Shown: in pieces, positions 18,007-29,352 of the stretch
How positions within the stretch are numbered: position 1 is the first letter of the stretch
How the letters are laid out: each line of letters begins with the position of its first letter
Source: Aeromicrobium sp.
Lineage (GTDB): Bacteria > Actinomycetota > Actinomycetes > Propionibacteriales > Nocardioidaceae
NCBI GenBank assembly: GCA_025965115.1
Contig: JAOPXO010000059.1
Location: 1 to 58,154 of the forward strand
Length of the DNA: 58,154 nt
Direction of reading: 5' to 3'
Notes under the pieces: model-generated
What the model saw: only the letters and a program-made list of their open reading frames with translations
Told to the model about the DNA's origin: nothing
Databases searched by the model: none
Translations under genes and position numbers: made by a program

Positions 18007-18714
18007 TTAGGAGTCCGTCGAAACGTCGGCTTCGGGGCCCGCTCCGCCGCCGACCGGGGCATCCCCTGCCGTGGGCTGCTCGCGCAGCCAGGACAGGTCT
18101 CCGGCGACGGTGTTGATCGCCGCGACGGCTGGCCGGGCGGCCGAATATCGCACGATTGACGCCGACGCGGGGTTGACGCTGATGCGCTGGAACAGATCGA
18201 GATGCATACCGAGCGCGTCGGCAAGGATCGACTTGATGATGTCGCCATGGGTCACCGCCACCCATACCGCGCCCGGTCCGTGTTGTGCCTCGAACGCAGC
18301 GTCGTGTCGTCGGATCGCGGCGACCGATCTGGCCTGCATTGCGGCCAGGGACTCGCCTCCCGGGAAGGCGGCGGCGGACGGGTGCGCCTGCACCACGGAC
18401 CACAGCTCTTCCTTGGCCAGGTCCTTGAGGGCGCGGCCCTGCCACTCGCCGTAGTCGCACTCGGTGATGCCCTTCTCGAGCGGCGACGCGGGGGAGCCGG
18501 TCTGCTGGTCGAGGATCGCCCGCGCAGTTTGGCGGCAGCGCTCCAAAGGGCTGGAGACGACCGCGACCAGCGGAACCACGGCGAGGCGCTCTGCGGTCCG
18601 TAACGCCTGGTCCCGCCCGGCCTTGTCGAGCTTGATGCCGGCAGCGCGACCCGCCAGCACGCCGCTGGCGTTCGCGGTCGTGCGCCCGTGCCGCACCAGG
18701 ATGACTGTGGCCAT
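18007..18714 (-). CDS. Histidine phosphatase, MSMEG_4193-type phosphomutase
   Basis: A 235-residue histidine phosphatase superfamily enzyme. The catalytic motif is [10 protein letters not shown] (His9), with [11 protein letters not shown] and the second catalytic histidine in [12 protein letters not shown]. The C-terminal about 30 residues are Gly/Ala-rich and probably disordered. It heads the operon with DUF3090 and SCO1664-type genes. ATG 18714 is 7 bases after TAGGCT. The substrate is not known. Confidence 0.9.
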   Translation of the reverse strand: MATVILVRHGRTTANASGVLAGRAAGIKLDKAGRDQALRTAERLAVVPLVAVVSSPLERCRQTARAILDQQTGSPASPLEKGITECDYGEWQGRALKDLAKEELWSVVQAHPSAAAFPGGESLAAMQARSVAAIRRHDAAFEAQHGPGAVWVAVTHGDIIKSILADALGMHLDLFQRISVNPASASIVRYSAARPAVAAINTVAGDLSWLREQPTAGDAPVGGGAGPEADVSTDS

Positions 18715-18751
18715 GCCCGCGAGCCTAGTGCGCCGCGGATATGGTGATGCC

Positions 18752-19186
18752 GTGGTGGACGTGACGAAGCTTGAGGCCGAAGATCGCGGCGCCTGGGAGA
18801 CGCTGTTTCGCGGCTACATCGACTTCTATGGGCGTTCCGAACCGCAGGAGATGTATGACCGTGCGTGGCTTGAGTTCCAGGCTGACACCCGGCTCCACGC
18901 GCTCGGCGCGAAGCGTGACGGACAGCTAGTCGGCATCGTGCATTTCCTGGTGCACCCGAGCACGTCCTCGCGTGATGTCTGCTATCTCCAGGACTTGTTC
19001 ACCGTGCCAGAGGCACGTGGCCACGGAGTTGCCCGCGCGCTGATCAGCGCTGTCACCGATCACGCCAAGGATCGCGACTGCGATCGGGTCTATTGGACGA
19101 CCAAGACCTCGAACGCCGTGGCTCGTGCGTTGTATGACCAGGTTGCCGAAGACCGAGGCTTCATGGTCTACCGCATCCCGCTCTGA
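18752..19186 (+). CDS. GNAT family N-acetyltransferase
   Basis: A 144-residue GNAT enzyme. Motif A is [21 protein letters not shown], with the acetyl-CoA pyrophosphate loop (RGHGVA); [18 protein letters not shown] is the second conserved helix. The fold covers nearly the whole protein. The start was set at GTG 18752, 6 bases after TATGGT; GTG 18755 is an equal alternative. It is divergent from the phosphomutase operon with 37 bases between starts. Substrate unknown. Confidence 0.87.
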   Translation: MVDVTKLEAEDRGAWETLFRGYIDFYGRSEPQEMYDRAWLEFQADTRLHALGAKRDGQLVGIVHFLVHPSTSSRDVCYLQDLFTVPEARGHGVARALISAVTDHAKDRDCDRVYWTTKTSNAVARALYDQVAEDRGFMVYRIPL

Positions 19187-19189
19187 GCC

Positions 19190-19801
19190 TCAGTCGACTG
19201 GTGCGATGAGGGTCATGAGTGCGGTGAAGAAGGCATCTTGACCGGGCACGCCCTTGCGCTGACCGAACAGCTTCGGCTGCGCCGCGCGCTGGAACGCGTC
19301 GCTCACGATGAGGTAGGAAATGATCTTCGGGTCGATGTCGGACCGGATGACGCCGGCCGCCTGCTGCTCGGCCAGATAGTGGCCGATACCGGCGATTCCG
19401 CGGTGCGGTCCGTAGTCGTTGCCGACGAGGAAATCGACGACGACTCCTCGTAGCTCTGCGTCGGCCTGTGCGGCGATCAGGACATCGAGACCTGAGTCGA
19501 GGAAATCGGCGATCACCTTGGCGAAGGTGTTGAGCGTCGTCCGTATGTCGTTGCTCGCATATGCCGCGCTGGTGAGGTTCTTCATACCGTCGAGCGAGTT
19601 CTCGAACACGGCCTTGAGCAGGCCCGGACGGTCGACGAAGTGATAGAAGATGCTGCCCTCTGAGACCCCGGCTCGCTCGGCTACTTCGCGAGTCGTCAGT
19701 CGGGCGATGCCGCGCTCGCGCAGCACATCGAGGGTCGCCTTGAGGATCTCCTCGCGGCCGCCCGACGGCGGCCTGCCACGGGTCTTCTTCATCTCTGTCA
19801 C
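19190..19801 (-). CDS. TetR-family repressor, likely of the adjacent MFS pump
   Basis: A 203-residue TetR regulator. The DNA-binding domain (residues about 12-58) reads GREEILKATLDVLRERGIAR and then TREVAERAGVSEGSIFYHF, the helix-turn-helix; the rest is the helical ligand domain. GTG 19801 is 6 bases after TAAGGT; ATG 19792 is an alternative start. It is divergent from an MFS gene, and two identical TGAGT-N4-ACTCA palindromes lie between them, so it most likely represses both itself and the pump. Confidence 0.9.
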   Translation of the reverse strand: MTEMKKTRGRPPSGGREEILKATLDVLRERGIARLTTREVAERAGVSEGSIFYHFVDRPGLLKAVFENSLDGMKNLTSAAYASNDIRTTLNTFAKVIADFLDSGLDVLIAAQADAELRGVVVDFLVGNDYGPHRGIAGIGHYLAEQQAAGVIRSDIDPKIISYLIVSDAFQRAAQPKLFGQRKGVPGQDAFFTALMTLIAPVD

Positions 19802-19831
19802 CTCGGTACCTTAGCGCGGTCACCTGATTAT

Positions 19832-19876
19832 TGAGTTCATACTCAGGATATGGAATAGTATCTGAGTACACACTCA
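19832..19876. promoter_or_regulatory. Paired TGAGT-N4-ACTCA operators
   Basis: Two palindromes, TGAGT-TCAT-ACTCA (19832-19845) and TGAGT-ACAC-ACTCA (19863-19876), are 31 bp apart, about three helical turns. They lie between the divergent TetR and MFS genes. The identical half-sites with different 4-bp centres mark them as binding sites of one dimeric protein, presumably the adjacent TetR. Confidence 0.75.
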
Positions 19877-19890
19877 AGAAAGAAGTGATC

Positions 19891-21321
19891 ATGACCATCA
19901 CGACCCCCGCGCCCACGGCGCTGGCCACGAACCGCGGCAAGCTGATCCTGGCGTTGCTGTGTGCAGTCGGCTTCCTTGACTTCATCGATGTGACGATCGT
20001 CAACGTCGCACTTCCATCGATCCGTTCCGATCTCGGGTTCTCGGTGCAGGAGCTGCAGTGGGTCCCGAGCGGCTACCTGCTGACGTACGGCGGCTTCATG
20101 CTCCTTGGCGGCCGAGCCGCTGACCTGCTCGGACGTCGCCGAGTTCTCGTTGCCGGCATCGTGCTGTTCGGCATTGCCTCGCTGGTCGGCGGCTTCGCCA
20201 ACACGTCCGAGGTGCTTGTCGCCTCACGCATGATCCAGGGCATCGGCGCGGCGATGACCCTCCCCGCCGCGCTCTCGGTGCTCACCACGACCTTCGCGGA
20301 GGGTTCCGATCGCCATACCGCATTGGGCGTATGGGGTGGCGTCGCCGGGCTGGCCTCCGCGGTCGGCGTCCTCCTGGGCGGCATCATCACCGAAGGTCCC
20401 GGTTGGCGCTGGGTCATGTTCATCAATCCGGTGATCTGCGTACTGCTGCTCCCGGCGGTCTATCGGCTCATCGGGGACGATCGCCGCAAGCCGTCCCGCG
20501 CCAACTTCGACGTCCTGGGCACGCTCATGGTGACCGGATCGATGTTGCTGCTGGTCTACACGCTGGTCGAGGCACCCGAAGTCGGTTGGGGCACGTTTCG
20601 CACGATCGGCGGCCTGGCCGGTGCGCTCGCCCTGGTCGTGGCCTTCCTGGTCACCGAGGCGCGTTCGCGCAATCCGCTGGTGCCGCTCTCGATCTTCAAG
20701 GTCCGCGGCCTGGCCGCCGCCAACACCACCCAGCTGATCGCGTTCGCCGGGTTCGTCTCGATGTTCTTTTTCCTCACGCTCTACATGCAGAACGTTTTGG
20801 GCTACTCGCCAATCAAGACCGGTCTGGCCTACCTGCCGCTGTGCTTCGCGATCGGCATCTCCGCCGGCATCTCGTCCCAGCTCATCACCAAGGTCGGCAC
20901 CCGCCCGCTGATCGTCGCGGGGGCGCTCATCACTGCGCTCGGCGTCTTCCTGTTGTCGCACATCCCGGTCGATGGTTCATTTCTCTCGGACCTCCTGCCC
21001 GGAATGCTGGTCCTGTCGTTCGGCATCGGTGCGGTGTTTGTGGCTACCGCCACGGCCGCCAATGCCGGAGTGGCCAGCGAGCAGGCGGGGCTGGCTGCGG
21101 CGTTGCTCAACTCTTCGCAGCAGATCGGTGGCGTGCTCGGACTCGCCGTCCTGTCGGCGATTGGCACCGCGCGTACGAACGACCTGCTTGCCGCACGGGC
21201 CGACCTGCCCGACGCTCTCACCGAGGGATTCCAGCGCAGCCTGCTGGTCGGCAGCATTTTCCTCTTGACCGCAGCGTTCATCGGCCTGCGCGTCACCAAC
21301 ACCCACGAGGTTGAGGCATGA
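19891..21321 (+). CDS. MFS drug efflux transporter (DHA2)
   Basis: A 476-residue EmrB/QacA-type transporter with about 14 membrane segments. DVTIVNVALPSIRSDL and ELQWVPSGYLLTYGG near TM1-TM2, the motif A loop GRAADLLGRRRVLVAG, and GVWGGVAGLASAVGVLLGG (motif C-like) are clear. ATG 19891 has a purine-rich GAAAGAAG upstream. It is controlled by the paired operators above and overlaps the DUF1772-like gene by 4 bases. The substrate is unknown. Confidence 0.92.
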   Translation: MTITTPAPTALATNRGKLILALLCAVGFLDFIDVTIVNVALPSIRSDLGFSVQELQWVPSGYLLTYGGFMLLGGRAADLLGRRRVLVAGIVLFGIASLVGGFANTSEVLVASRMIQGIGAAMTLPAALSVLTTTFAEGSDRHTALGVWGGVAGLASAVGVLLGGIITEGPGWRWVMFINPVICVLLLPAVYRLIGDDRRKPSRANFDVLGTLMVTGSMLLLVYTLVEAPEVGWGTFRTIGGLAGALALVVAFLVTEARSRNPLVPLSIFKVRGLAAANTTQLIAFAGFVSMFFFLTLYMQNVLGYSPIKTGLAYLPLCFAIGISAGISSQLITKVGTRPLIVAGALITALGVFLLSHIPVDGSFLSDLLPGMLVLSFGIGAVFVATATAANAGVASEQAGLAAALLNSSQQIGGVLGLAVLSAIGTARTNDLLAARADLPDALTEGFQRSLLVGSIFLLTAAFIGLRVTNTHEVEA

Positions 21322-21875
21322 GGATCGTCGAGCCGGTCGCCCGGGTCGTGAGCGTGGTGTTCGGCGGAATCTTCACCGGCTTCCTGCTCACGATCCTCGT
21401 GCTCGAGCTCTCGCTGCGGAGGTTCGACGCGTCGATCTACACCCAGGTCCGGCAGGTCGAGCTCGTGCGCATGGACGATCTGGCCACCGCGACCCTGGTG
21501 CCCACGATCATCGCGACGGTGGTCCTCACAGCCATCGGGCTGACGCTAGGGCGGCCCGGGCTCGGTCTGACCTCGATTGCCCTCGGGCTTCTCGTGGTTG
21601 TCCTGGTCACGACGGTCGTGGTGAACCTGCCGATCAACTCCGACCAGCTCGACTGGTCGGTCGCCAGGCCGCCGTCGGACTGGGCGAGCGACCGGGATCG
21701 CTGGCAGGTTGCTCATGCGATCCGCACCGTCGCCGCTGGTCTCGCCTTCGTCTGCCTGGTCTTCGCCGCGGGTTTGCGTCGCTCATACCGCGTGGCATCG
21801 GTGTCGGACAGCGCGGACGTTCACCGGGGAGTAGCCATTCGTACACCTGACGGTTCTGCAGCGGTCCTACGTTGA
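21318..21875 (+). CDS. DUF1772-like (anthrone oxygenase-type) membrane protein
   Basis: A 185-residue protein with about four membrane segments (residues 10-30, 57-77, 80-102, 133-153) and the INSDQLDWSVARPPSDWASDRDRW loop typical of DUF1772 proteins. The family includes anthrone and tetracenomycin-type oxygenases, but most members are uncharacterised. ATG overlaps the MFS stop (ATGA), so it belongs to the TetR-controlled efflux operon and could modify or sense the exported compound. Confidence 0.7.
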   Translation: MRIVEPVARVVSVVFGGIFTGFLLTILVLELSLRRFDASIYTQVRQVELVRMDDLATATLVPTIIATVVLTAIGLTLGRPGLGLTSIALGLLVVVLVTTVVVNLPINSDQLDWSVARPPSDWASDRDRWQVAHAIRTVAAGLAFVCLVFAAGLRRSYRVASVSDSADVHRGVAIRTPDGSAAVLR

Positions 21876-21879
21876 CCGG

Positions 21880-22785
21880 GTGAGCACAGACTTCCGCCCG
21901 CCGGCGATCATCGACATCGATCAGCTTCGCGACTATTCCGTGGTCGACATCGACGACGACGATCCGGTTCTGCTGGATCTCGACAACCAACCGGTCGACA
22001 CCTGGCGCGACGGCTACCCGTATGACGCGCGGATGGACATCCAGGAGTACGAGCTGCAGAAGCGCTTGCTGCAGATCGAGATGCTGAAGCTCCAGAACTG
22101 GATCAAGGGCACTGGCGCGCGGTTGGTCATCGTGTTCGAGGGGCGTGATGCCGCGGGCAAGGGCGGCACGATCAAGCGATTCACCGAGCACCTCAATCCG
22201 CGAGGCGCACGGGTGGTGGCACTGGAGAAGCCCAATGAGCGCGAGTCGACCCAGTGGTACTTCCAGCGCTACATCCAGCACCTGCCGGCGGCCGGCGAGA
22301 TCGTGATGTTCGACCGTTCCTGGTACAACCGCGCGGGGGTGGAGCGGGTCATGGGCTTCTGCTCGGACGAGCAGTATCACGAGTTCATCCGCCAGGCTCC
22401 GCAGTTCGAGCAGATGCTGGTCAGCGAGGGGCTCGACCTCATCAAGTTCTGGTTCTCGGTGTCCGCAGCCGAGCAGCGCACCCGCTTCGCGATCCGGCAG
22501 GTCGATCCCGTGCGCCAGTGGAAGCTCTCGCCTATGGATCTGCTGTCGCTCGACAAATGGGATGCATACACGCAGGCCAAGGAGACGATGTTCGCCCGCA
22601 CCGATACGCCCGACGCCCCGTGGACCGTGGTGAAGAGCAATGACAAGAAGCGCGCACGCGTCGAGGCGATGCGGCACGTCCTGTCGCAGTTCGACTACGA
22701 CAACCGCGACGAGGAGCTCGTCACTCGGGCCGATCCGCTGATCGTCGGGCCGGCGGCCGAGATCTTCCGCAACGCCGCCGACTGA
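21880..22785 (+). CDS. ppk2: Polyphosphate kinase 2
   Basis: A 301-residue class I PPK2, which transfers phosphate between polyphosphate and nucleoside diphosphates. Key parts: Walker A GRDAAGKGGTIKRF (about residues 90-103), VALEKPNERE, Walker B-like FDRSWYNRAGVERVMGF, and the lid segment QRTRFAIRQVDPVRQWKLS. An acidic N-terminal extension of about 60 residues precedes the core. GTG 21880 lies 5 bases after TACGTT, so it has its own likely promoter inside the end of the preceding gene. The role may be energy storage or stress response. Confidence 0.95.
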   Translation: MSTDFRPPAIIDIDQLRDYSVVDIDDDDPVLLDLDNQPVDTWRDGYPYDARMDIQEYELQKRLLQIEMLKLQNWIKGTGARLVIVFEGRDAAGKGGTIKRFTEHLNPRGARVVALEKPNERESTQWYFQRYIQHLPAAGEIVMFDRSWYNRAGVERVMGFCSDEQYHEFIRQAPQFEQMLVSEGLDLIKFWFSVSAAEQRTRFAIRQVDPVRQWKLSPMDLLSLDKWDAYTQAKETMFARTDTPDAPWTVVKSNDKKRARVEAMRHVLSQFDYDNRDEELVTRADPLIVGPAAEIFRNAAD

Positions 22786-23361
22786 CTAACTCTTGGTCGG
22801 AGCGGACAACGCCCCGAGCTCAGCGAAGATTTCGCGCTCGAGGTCGATCAGCGATCTCGTGGAGCCGGGGGCGATCCACTGCCCGAACGCCAGCCGGAAG
22901 ACCGTGACCCCGGACTCGGCCGAGAGGGTGGCGGCCGGCTCGGTCACACCGCGCTCATCCAGTGCTGCGGCGATGGCCGTGGCAAGCGCCGCCATCTTGA
23001 GGAGCTCACGCTCTTGTAGCTCGGGAGTGGCGGAGATGACAGTAGATCGCTGACGCGAGTACGCGCGTCGATCATCACCGAAGAAATCGGCCGCCGAGAT
23101 CACGGCCGACGCGACCGTCTCCAGCGGCGTCGCATCCTTCGGTGCACCGGCAACACCGTCGATGAATGCCTTCTGGAACAATTCCTGCCCGGCGAAGATC
23201 ACCTCGCGCTTGTCGGCGAAGTAGCGGAAGAAGGTGCGCTCGGTGAGTCCGGCGGCCTGGGCGATCTCGACGACGGTCGTCTCCTCGAAGCCCTTCGTGG
23301 CATACAGATCGAGCGCTGCCTCTTGCAGTCGCTCACGCGCACCGGGTTCCCATCGCACCAT
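22786..23361 (-). CDS. TetR-family repressor
   Basis: A 191-residue TetR regulator. The helix-turn-helix region is ALDLYATKGFEETTVVEIAQAAGLTERTF with RYFADKREVIF. ATG 23361 is 6 bases after TAGGAT, suggesting a leaderless transcript. It is divergent from an NAD-dependent epimerase-like gene; two 17-bp palindromic sites between them are the likely operators. It ends directly against the ppk2 stop (convergent, no spacer). Confidence 0.9.
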   Translation of the reverse strand: MVRWEPGARERLQEAALDLYATKGFEETTVVEIAQAAGLTERTFFRYFADKREVIFAGQELFQKAFIDGVAGAPKDATPLETVASAVISAADFFGDDRRAYSRQRSTVISATPELQERELLKMAALATAIAAALDERGVTEPAATLSAESGVTVFRLAFGQWIAPGSTRSLIDLEREIFAELGALSAPTKS

Positions 23362-23379
23362 GGCTCAATCCTAACAGCG

Positions 23380-23427
23380 ATGACAGTGACTGACATAAAG
23401 GTGTACGCTCATGTCAGTAACTGACAT
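23380..23427. promoter_or_regulatory. Paired TetR-type operators
   Basis: ATGACAGTGACTGACAT (23380-23396) is a near-palindrome and ATGTCAGTAACTGACAT (23411-23427) a perfect one. They share 15 of 17 bases and are 31 bp apart. They lie between the divergent TetR and SDR genes and cover the expected promoter region of both. Confidence 0.75.
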
Positions 23428-23471
23428 TAGTCGCTCCGTCGGAGATCGGCGGGCAGAAGGAGATCAGACTC

Positions 23472-24368
23472 ATGCGCGTATTTGTTACCGGAGCTTCCGG
23501 ATGGATTGGCACTGCAGTGGTGGACGAGCTTCTCGTTGCCGGTCACGACGTTATCGGGCTCGCCCGTTCTGATGCCTCGGCCGCTGCGATCGAGGCGAAG
23601 GGTGCTGAGGTGCTTCGCGGTGACCTCGACGACCTCGACAGCCTCCGCGCGGGGGCGAAGGACGCCGACGCCGTCATCCACCTGGCCAACAAGCACGACT
23701 TCGACAACCCCGCGGTCTCGAATGCGGCCGAGCGCGGCGCCGTGGAGACCATCGGCGACACCCTGGTCGGATCGGACCGCCCCTTCGTGATCGCCTCGGG
23801 CGCCGCGGGCCTCGCAGTAGGGCGCCCCTCGACCGAGGCCGACCCGTCACCGTTCCACGGACTGGATTCCATGCGTGGTGGGACTGAGAACCTCGGTCTC
23901 GAGTACGCCGATCGCGGCGTTCGCTCGATGAGTGCGCGATTCGCGCCGACCGTTCACGGCGCCGGGGATCACGGATTCATCGCGCAGCTCGTGGGCATCG
24001 CCCGGGACCGCGGCATCGCCGGCTACGTCGGTGATGGCGCCAATGTCTGGCCGGCCGTTCACCGCTCCGATGCGGCACGTCTCGTACGCCTGGGGCTCGA
24101 GCGGGCGCCAGCGGGGACGATCCTGCACGCAATCGCCGAGGAGGGTATTCCGACACGCACGATCGCCGAAGCCATCGGACACGGGCTGGGTCTGCCCGTC
24201 GAGTCGATTGCTGCCGAGGACGCGGCCGCCCACTTCGGCTGGATCGGCGCCTTCTTCGGCATGGACCTTCCGGTCACCAGCGCTGTCACCCAGGAGCGGT
24301 TCGACTGGTCGCCGGCCGGACCGACGCTCCTCGAGGACCTGGCCAACGGGGCGTATTTCCCGGTTTAA
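23472..24368 (+). CDS. NAD(P)-dependent epimerase/dehydratase-like protein (atypical SDR)
   Basis: A 298-residue extended/atypical SDR. The Rossmann nucleotide loop is VTGASGWIGTAV (residues 5-16), followed by RGDLDD and the strand DAVIHLA. The classical YxxxK pair is not obvious, as in NmrA-like and atypical members, so it may be a redox sensor or a reductase. ATG 23472 follows AAGGAGA. It is under the divergent TetR. The last 4 bases overlap the convergent lipase gene. Confidence 0.87.
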   Translation: MRVFVTGASGWIGTAVVDELLVAGHDVIGLARSDASAAAIEAKGAEVLRGDLDDLDSLRAGAKDADAVIHLANKHDFDNPAVSNAAERGAVETIGDTLVGSDRPFVIASGAAGLAVGRPSTEADPSPFHGLDSMRGGTENLGLEYADRGVRSMSARFAPTVHGAGDHGFIAQLVGIARDRGIAGYVGDGANVWPAVHRSDAARLVRLGLERAPAGTILHAIAEEGIPTRTIAEAIGHGLGLPVESIAAEDAAAHFGWIGAFFGMDLPVTSAVTQERFDWSPAGPTLLEDLANGAYFPV

Positions 24369-25702
24369 GGCGTTGGCAGGGGAGCGAGGGAGTTGCCGGC
24401 GGCGATCGACGAGCAGTTCTGTGGTGCGGCGGCGCCGGCGAAGCGCTGGTTCAGCCAGCTGATCGCGGACGGCAGCCATTGGGGCACCGACGTGACGTGG
24501 CTGGTCAGGTCGTACTGGGCGTACTTGATCGTGGCGCCGTGGCTGCAGTACTGGCGGGCCAGACTGCGTACGTCGCCGGCGATCATCACCCCGTCACCCT
24601 TGCCGATGCCGGGCTTGTTCCCGGGGGTGCCCTCGAGCACGCCACCGGCGCCCTGGCCGATGAACATCGGCGCGGTCGGGGTGCCGACGCTGCCGAGGTT
24701 CAGCTTGTTCACGGCGCGGACGTAGACCGGAATGCTCTCTGGCGTTTGATAGGCGGGCTTGGCGAGCTTTGCCCAGGTCAGCCCCGGATACGCGCCAAGA
24801 ACCGTCTCGATCGAGGCTGCGTGCAGCTTGTTGTACAGCGACAGACCATAGGCGTTGAGGTACGGCGTCAGGTCGATGTGGAACGCACGCGAGATGCCGA
24901 TCACGGCCATGACGGTGACTCCCGACCAGACCAGGCTTCCGTCGATGTAGTGCAGGTTGTGCGCCGGGTTGACGAGCACGCCCCCCTCGGCGGCACCGAC
25001 GAGCTGGCGATTGACGTCGGGAGCGTACGTGGGTGCGAGAGCCGAGGCCCACCCCGTGGCGATCGCGCCGCCGGAGTAGCCGATCATCCCCACCTTGGTG
25101 GACTTCGAGAGGCCGGCGCTCTTTGAGCTCGACGCCGCCCGGATGGCATCCAGCGTGAGGGTGCCGTATTCGGGCCCGGCGGCGAAGTCGGCGGTCTGAC
25201 CTTCGGTGTCAGGAATGATGATGCTGTAGCCCTGCAGCAGGAACGGCCCGAACAGACCGAGCTCGACATTCGGGATCATGCCGCCGAGGGTGAGCCCGCC
25301 GCTGATGGCGTACGAGGGTTCATCGGCGGGATTGAGCGAGTCGTAGAACGACTGATAGGAGATGGCGCGTGCGGAGGTCGTGTGGCCCGGCGCGCTGACC
25401 ACGGACGTGACGTTGACCGACGGCTTTCCCAGCTGATCGGTCGACCGATACAGGAGCTGTGTCGCCTTCAGCGGCAGTGCGAGACCGACGATGTGGTACG
25501 AGATCGTCCGCGTCTTCAGCACCGTGCCGGGCTTGATGCTCGCCAACGTCTTGCCTGCCGTGTAGCGGTAGAACGGGTCCGTCGTCGGCGTCGGGACAGC
25601 GGCCTGTGCTGGCAGGGATGTCACGAGTGCCGACACCAGCGCGACTCCCAAGGCGAACCGGATAAGCGGCTTCCGGTGACTGACTGCGCGAACGCGTGGC
25701 AT
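24365..25702 (-). CDS. Secreted LIP-family lipase
   Basis: A 445-residue exported lipase/esterase of the secretory lipase (LIP) family. The signal peptide spans about residues 1-35 (basic start, hydrophobic core, end PAQAA). The nucleophile elbow is GYSGGA (Ser210), and the C-terminal TSHVTSVPQW supplies the likely catalytic His. Family members hydrolyse triacylglycerols or other esters outside the cell. ATG 25702 follows GAGGGAG. It is divergent from the fur gene and ends against the SDR gene. Confidence 0.87.
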   Translation of the reverse strand: MPRVRAVSHRKPLIRFALGVALVSALVTSLPAQAAVPTPTTDPFYRYTAGKTLASIKPGTVLKTRTISYHIVGLALPLKATQLLYRSTDQLGKPSVNVTSVVSAPGHTTSARAISYQSFYDSLNPADEPSYAISGGLTLGGMIPNVELGLFGPFLLQGYSIIIPDTEGQTADFAAGPEYGTLTLDAIRAASSSKSAGLSKSTKVGMIGYSGGAIATGWASALAPTYAPDVNRQLVGAAEGGVLVNPAHNLHYIDGSLVWSGVTVMAVIGISRAFHIDLTPYLNAYGLSLYNKLHAASIETVLGAYPGLTWAKLAKPAYQTPESIPVYVRAVNKLNLGSVGTPTAPMFIGQGAGGVLEGTPGNKPGIGKGDGVMIAGDVRSLARQYCSHGATIKYAQYDLTSHVTSVPQWLPSAISWLNQRFAGAAAPQNCSSIAAGNSLAPLPTP

Positions 25703-25764
25703 ACAGAACTCCCTCGGACCGACTGTGTAACCGGAATTTACACCAGATTTCGATCCGACCTAGA

Positions 25765-28497
<2,733 letters not shown>

Positions 28498-28502
28498 TCT
28501 TT

Positions 28503-28557
28503 TGTAACCCAGGGGTTGCACATCCCTGATTGGTATGTGTAATCTTTGGGTTACACA
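28503..28557 (+). promoter_or_regulatory. Promoter of the SRPBCC-ArsR operon with two direct 20-bp sites
   Basis: Two 20-bp sites of form TGTAA-N5-GGGTTRCACA start at 28503 and 28538, 35 bp apart. TTGCAC (28516-28521) inside the first and TGTAAT (28538-28543) inside the second are spaced 16 bp, a good -35/-10 pair. A repressor on these sites would block the polymerase; the ArsR protein encoded downstream is the obvious candidate. Confidence 0.6.
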
Positions 28558-28568
28558 TACCAATCAGG
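28525..28568. repeat. Perfect inverted repeat, 18-bp arms and 8-base loop
   Basis: Arms 28525-28542 (starting CCTGATTGGTATG) and 28551-28568 are exact complements around TCTTTGGG. The right arm runs into the ribosome binding site AGGAGG (28566-28571) of the SRPBCC gene. In a transcript reading through from katG it would form a very stable hairpin, possibly ending katG transcription or hiding the SD. Transcripts from the promoter above would start inside the repeat and escape it. Confidence 0.85.
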
Positions 28569-28578
28569 AGGAACCGCC

Positions 28579-29031
28579 ATGAACACCAACACCATCGAGC
28601 GCGAGGTCGCGATCGCCGCTCCCATCGACCGCGTCTGGACACTGATCACCGAGGCAGAGCACCTTGGCACCTGGTTCGGTGATGCCGGCGCCGAGATCGA
28701 CCTCCGTCCCGGCGGTGCGCTCGCCGTGCGATGGGACGGACATACGCTCCTGGGCACTGTCGACGCCGTCGAGCCCACCAGCCGGTTCGCGTTCCGCTGG
28801 CACCAGCTCGATACTCCGGCCGGCGCCGAGCTCAGCGAACGCAACTCGACGCTCGTCGAGTTCTCGTTGACCACCGACGGTGACACCACCAACGTACGCG
28901 TCGTCGAGAGTGGCTTCAGCTCGCTGGCGCTCCCGGAAAGCGAGCAGCAGGAGATGCACGCCGGTCACTCCGAGGGCTGGACCATGGAGCTCGCAGAGCT
29001 CGAGACCCACGCGCTTCGTGTGGCGGCCTGA
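28579..29031 (+). CDS. SRPBCC/AHSA1 domain protein
   Basis: A 150-residue protein of the START-like SRPBCC superfamily with AHSA1-type features: EREVAIAAPIDRVWTLITEAEHLGTWF at the start and a long C-terminal helix (HAGHSEGWTMELAEL). These proteins form a hydrophobic cavity. Pairs with an ArsR-type regulator in one operon are widespread in actinobacteria and usually of unknown substrate. ATG 28579 has an excellent AGGAGG. The gene ends directly at the ArsR ATG. Confidence 0.88.
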   Translation: MNTNTIEREVAIAAPIDRVWTLITEAEHLGTWFGDAGAEIDLRPGGALAVRWDGHTLLGTVDAVEPTSRFAFRWHQLDTPAGAELSERNSTLVEFSLTTDGDTTNVRVVESGFSSLALPESEQQEMHAGHSEGWTMELAELETHALRVAA

Positions 29032-29349
29032 ATGACCGCCCTCGCCGAGACCGAGGTGTTCAGCGCGCTCGGCGATCCGACACGGTGGCAGGTCCTGGTC
29101 GCGCTCGCCGAGCGTGGCGAGGGCTCGGCCACCGTGCTGGCGCGCGAGCTGCCGGTGAGCAGGCCGGCGGTGATCAAGCACCTCTTGGTGCTCGATCGCG
29201 TCGGACTCGTGGGGTCTCGGAAGGTTGGCCGCGAAGTGCTCTACTCGCCGCGTACCGAACGCCTCGAAGCCACCGCCCGCCGGATGGCCGAACTCGCCCG
29301 CGCCTGGGACACCCGACTGGCAGCCCTCAAGAAGCTGGCCGAGGGCTGA
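29032..29349 (+). CDS. ArsR-family repressor
   Basis: A 105-residue winged-helix regulator. The recognition region is ATVLARELPVSRPAVIKHLLVLDRVGLV with the wing SRKVGREVLYSP. No cysteine metal site (CxC) is seen, so it probably senses something other than arsenic, such as a hydrophobic ligand or the state of its SRPBCC partner. Its ATG abuts the SRPBCC stop. It presumably binds the direct-repeat sites upstream of the operon. Confidence 0.87.
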   Translation: MTALAETEVFSALGDPTRWQVLVALAERGEGSATVLARELPVSRPAVIKHLLVLDRVGLVGSRKVGREVLYSPRTERLEATARRMAELARAWDTRLAALKKLAEG

Positions 29350-29352
29350 GGC

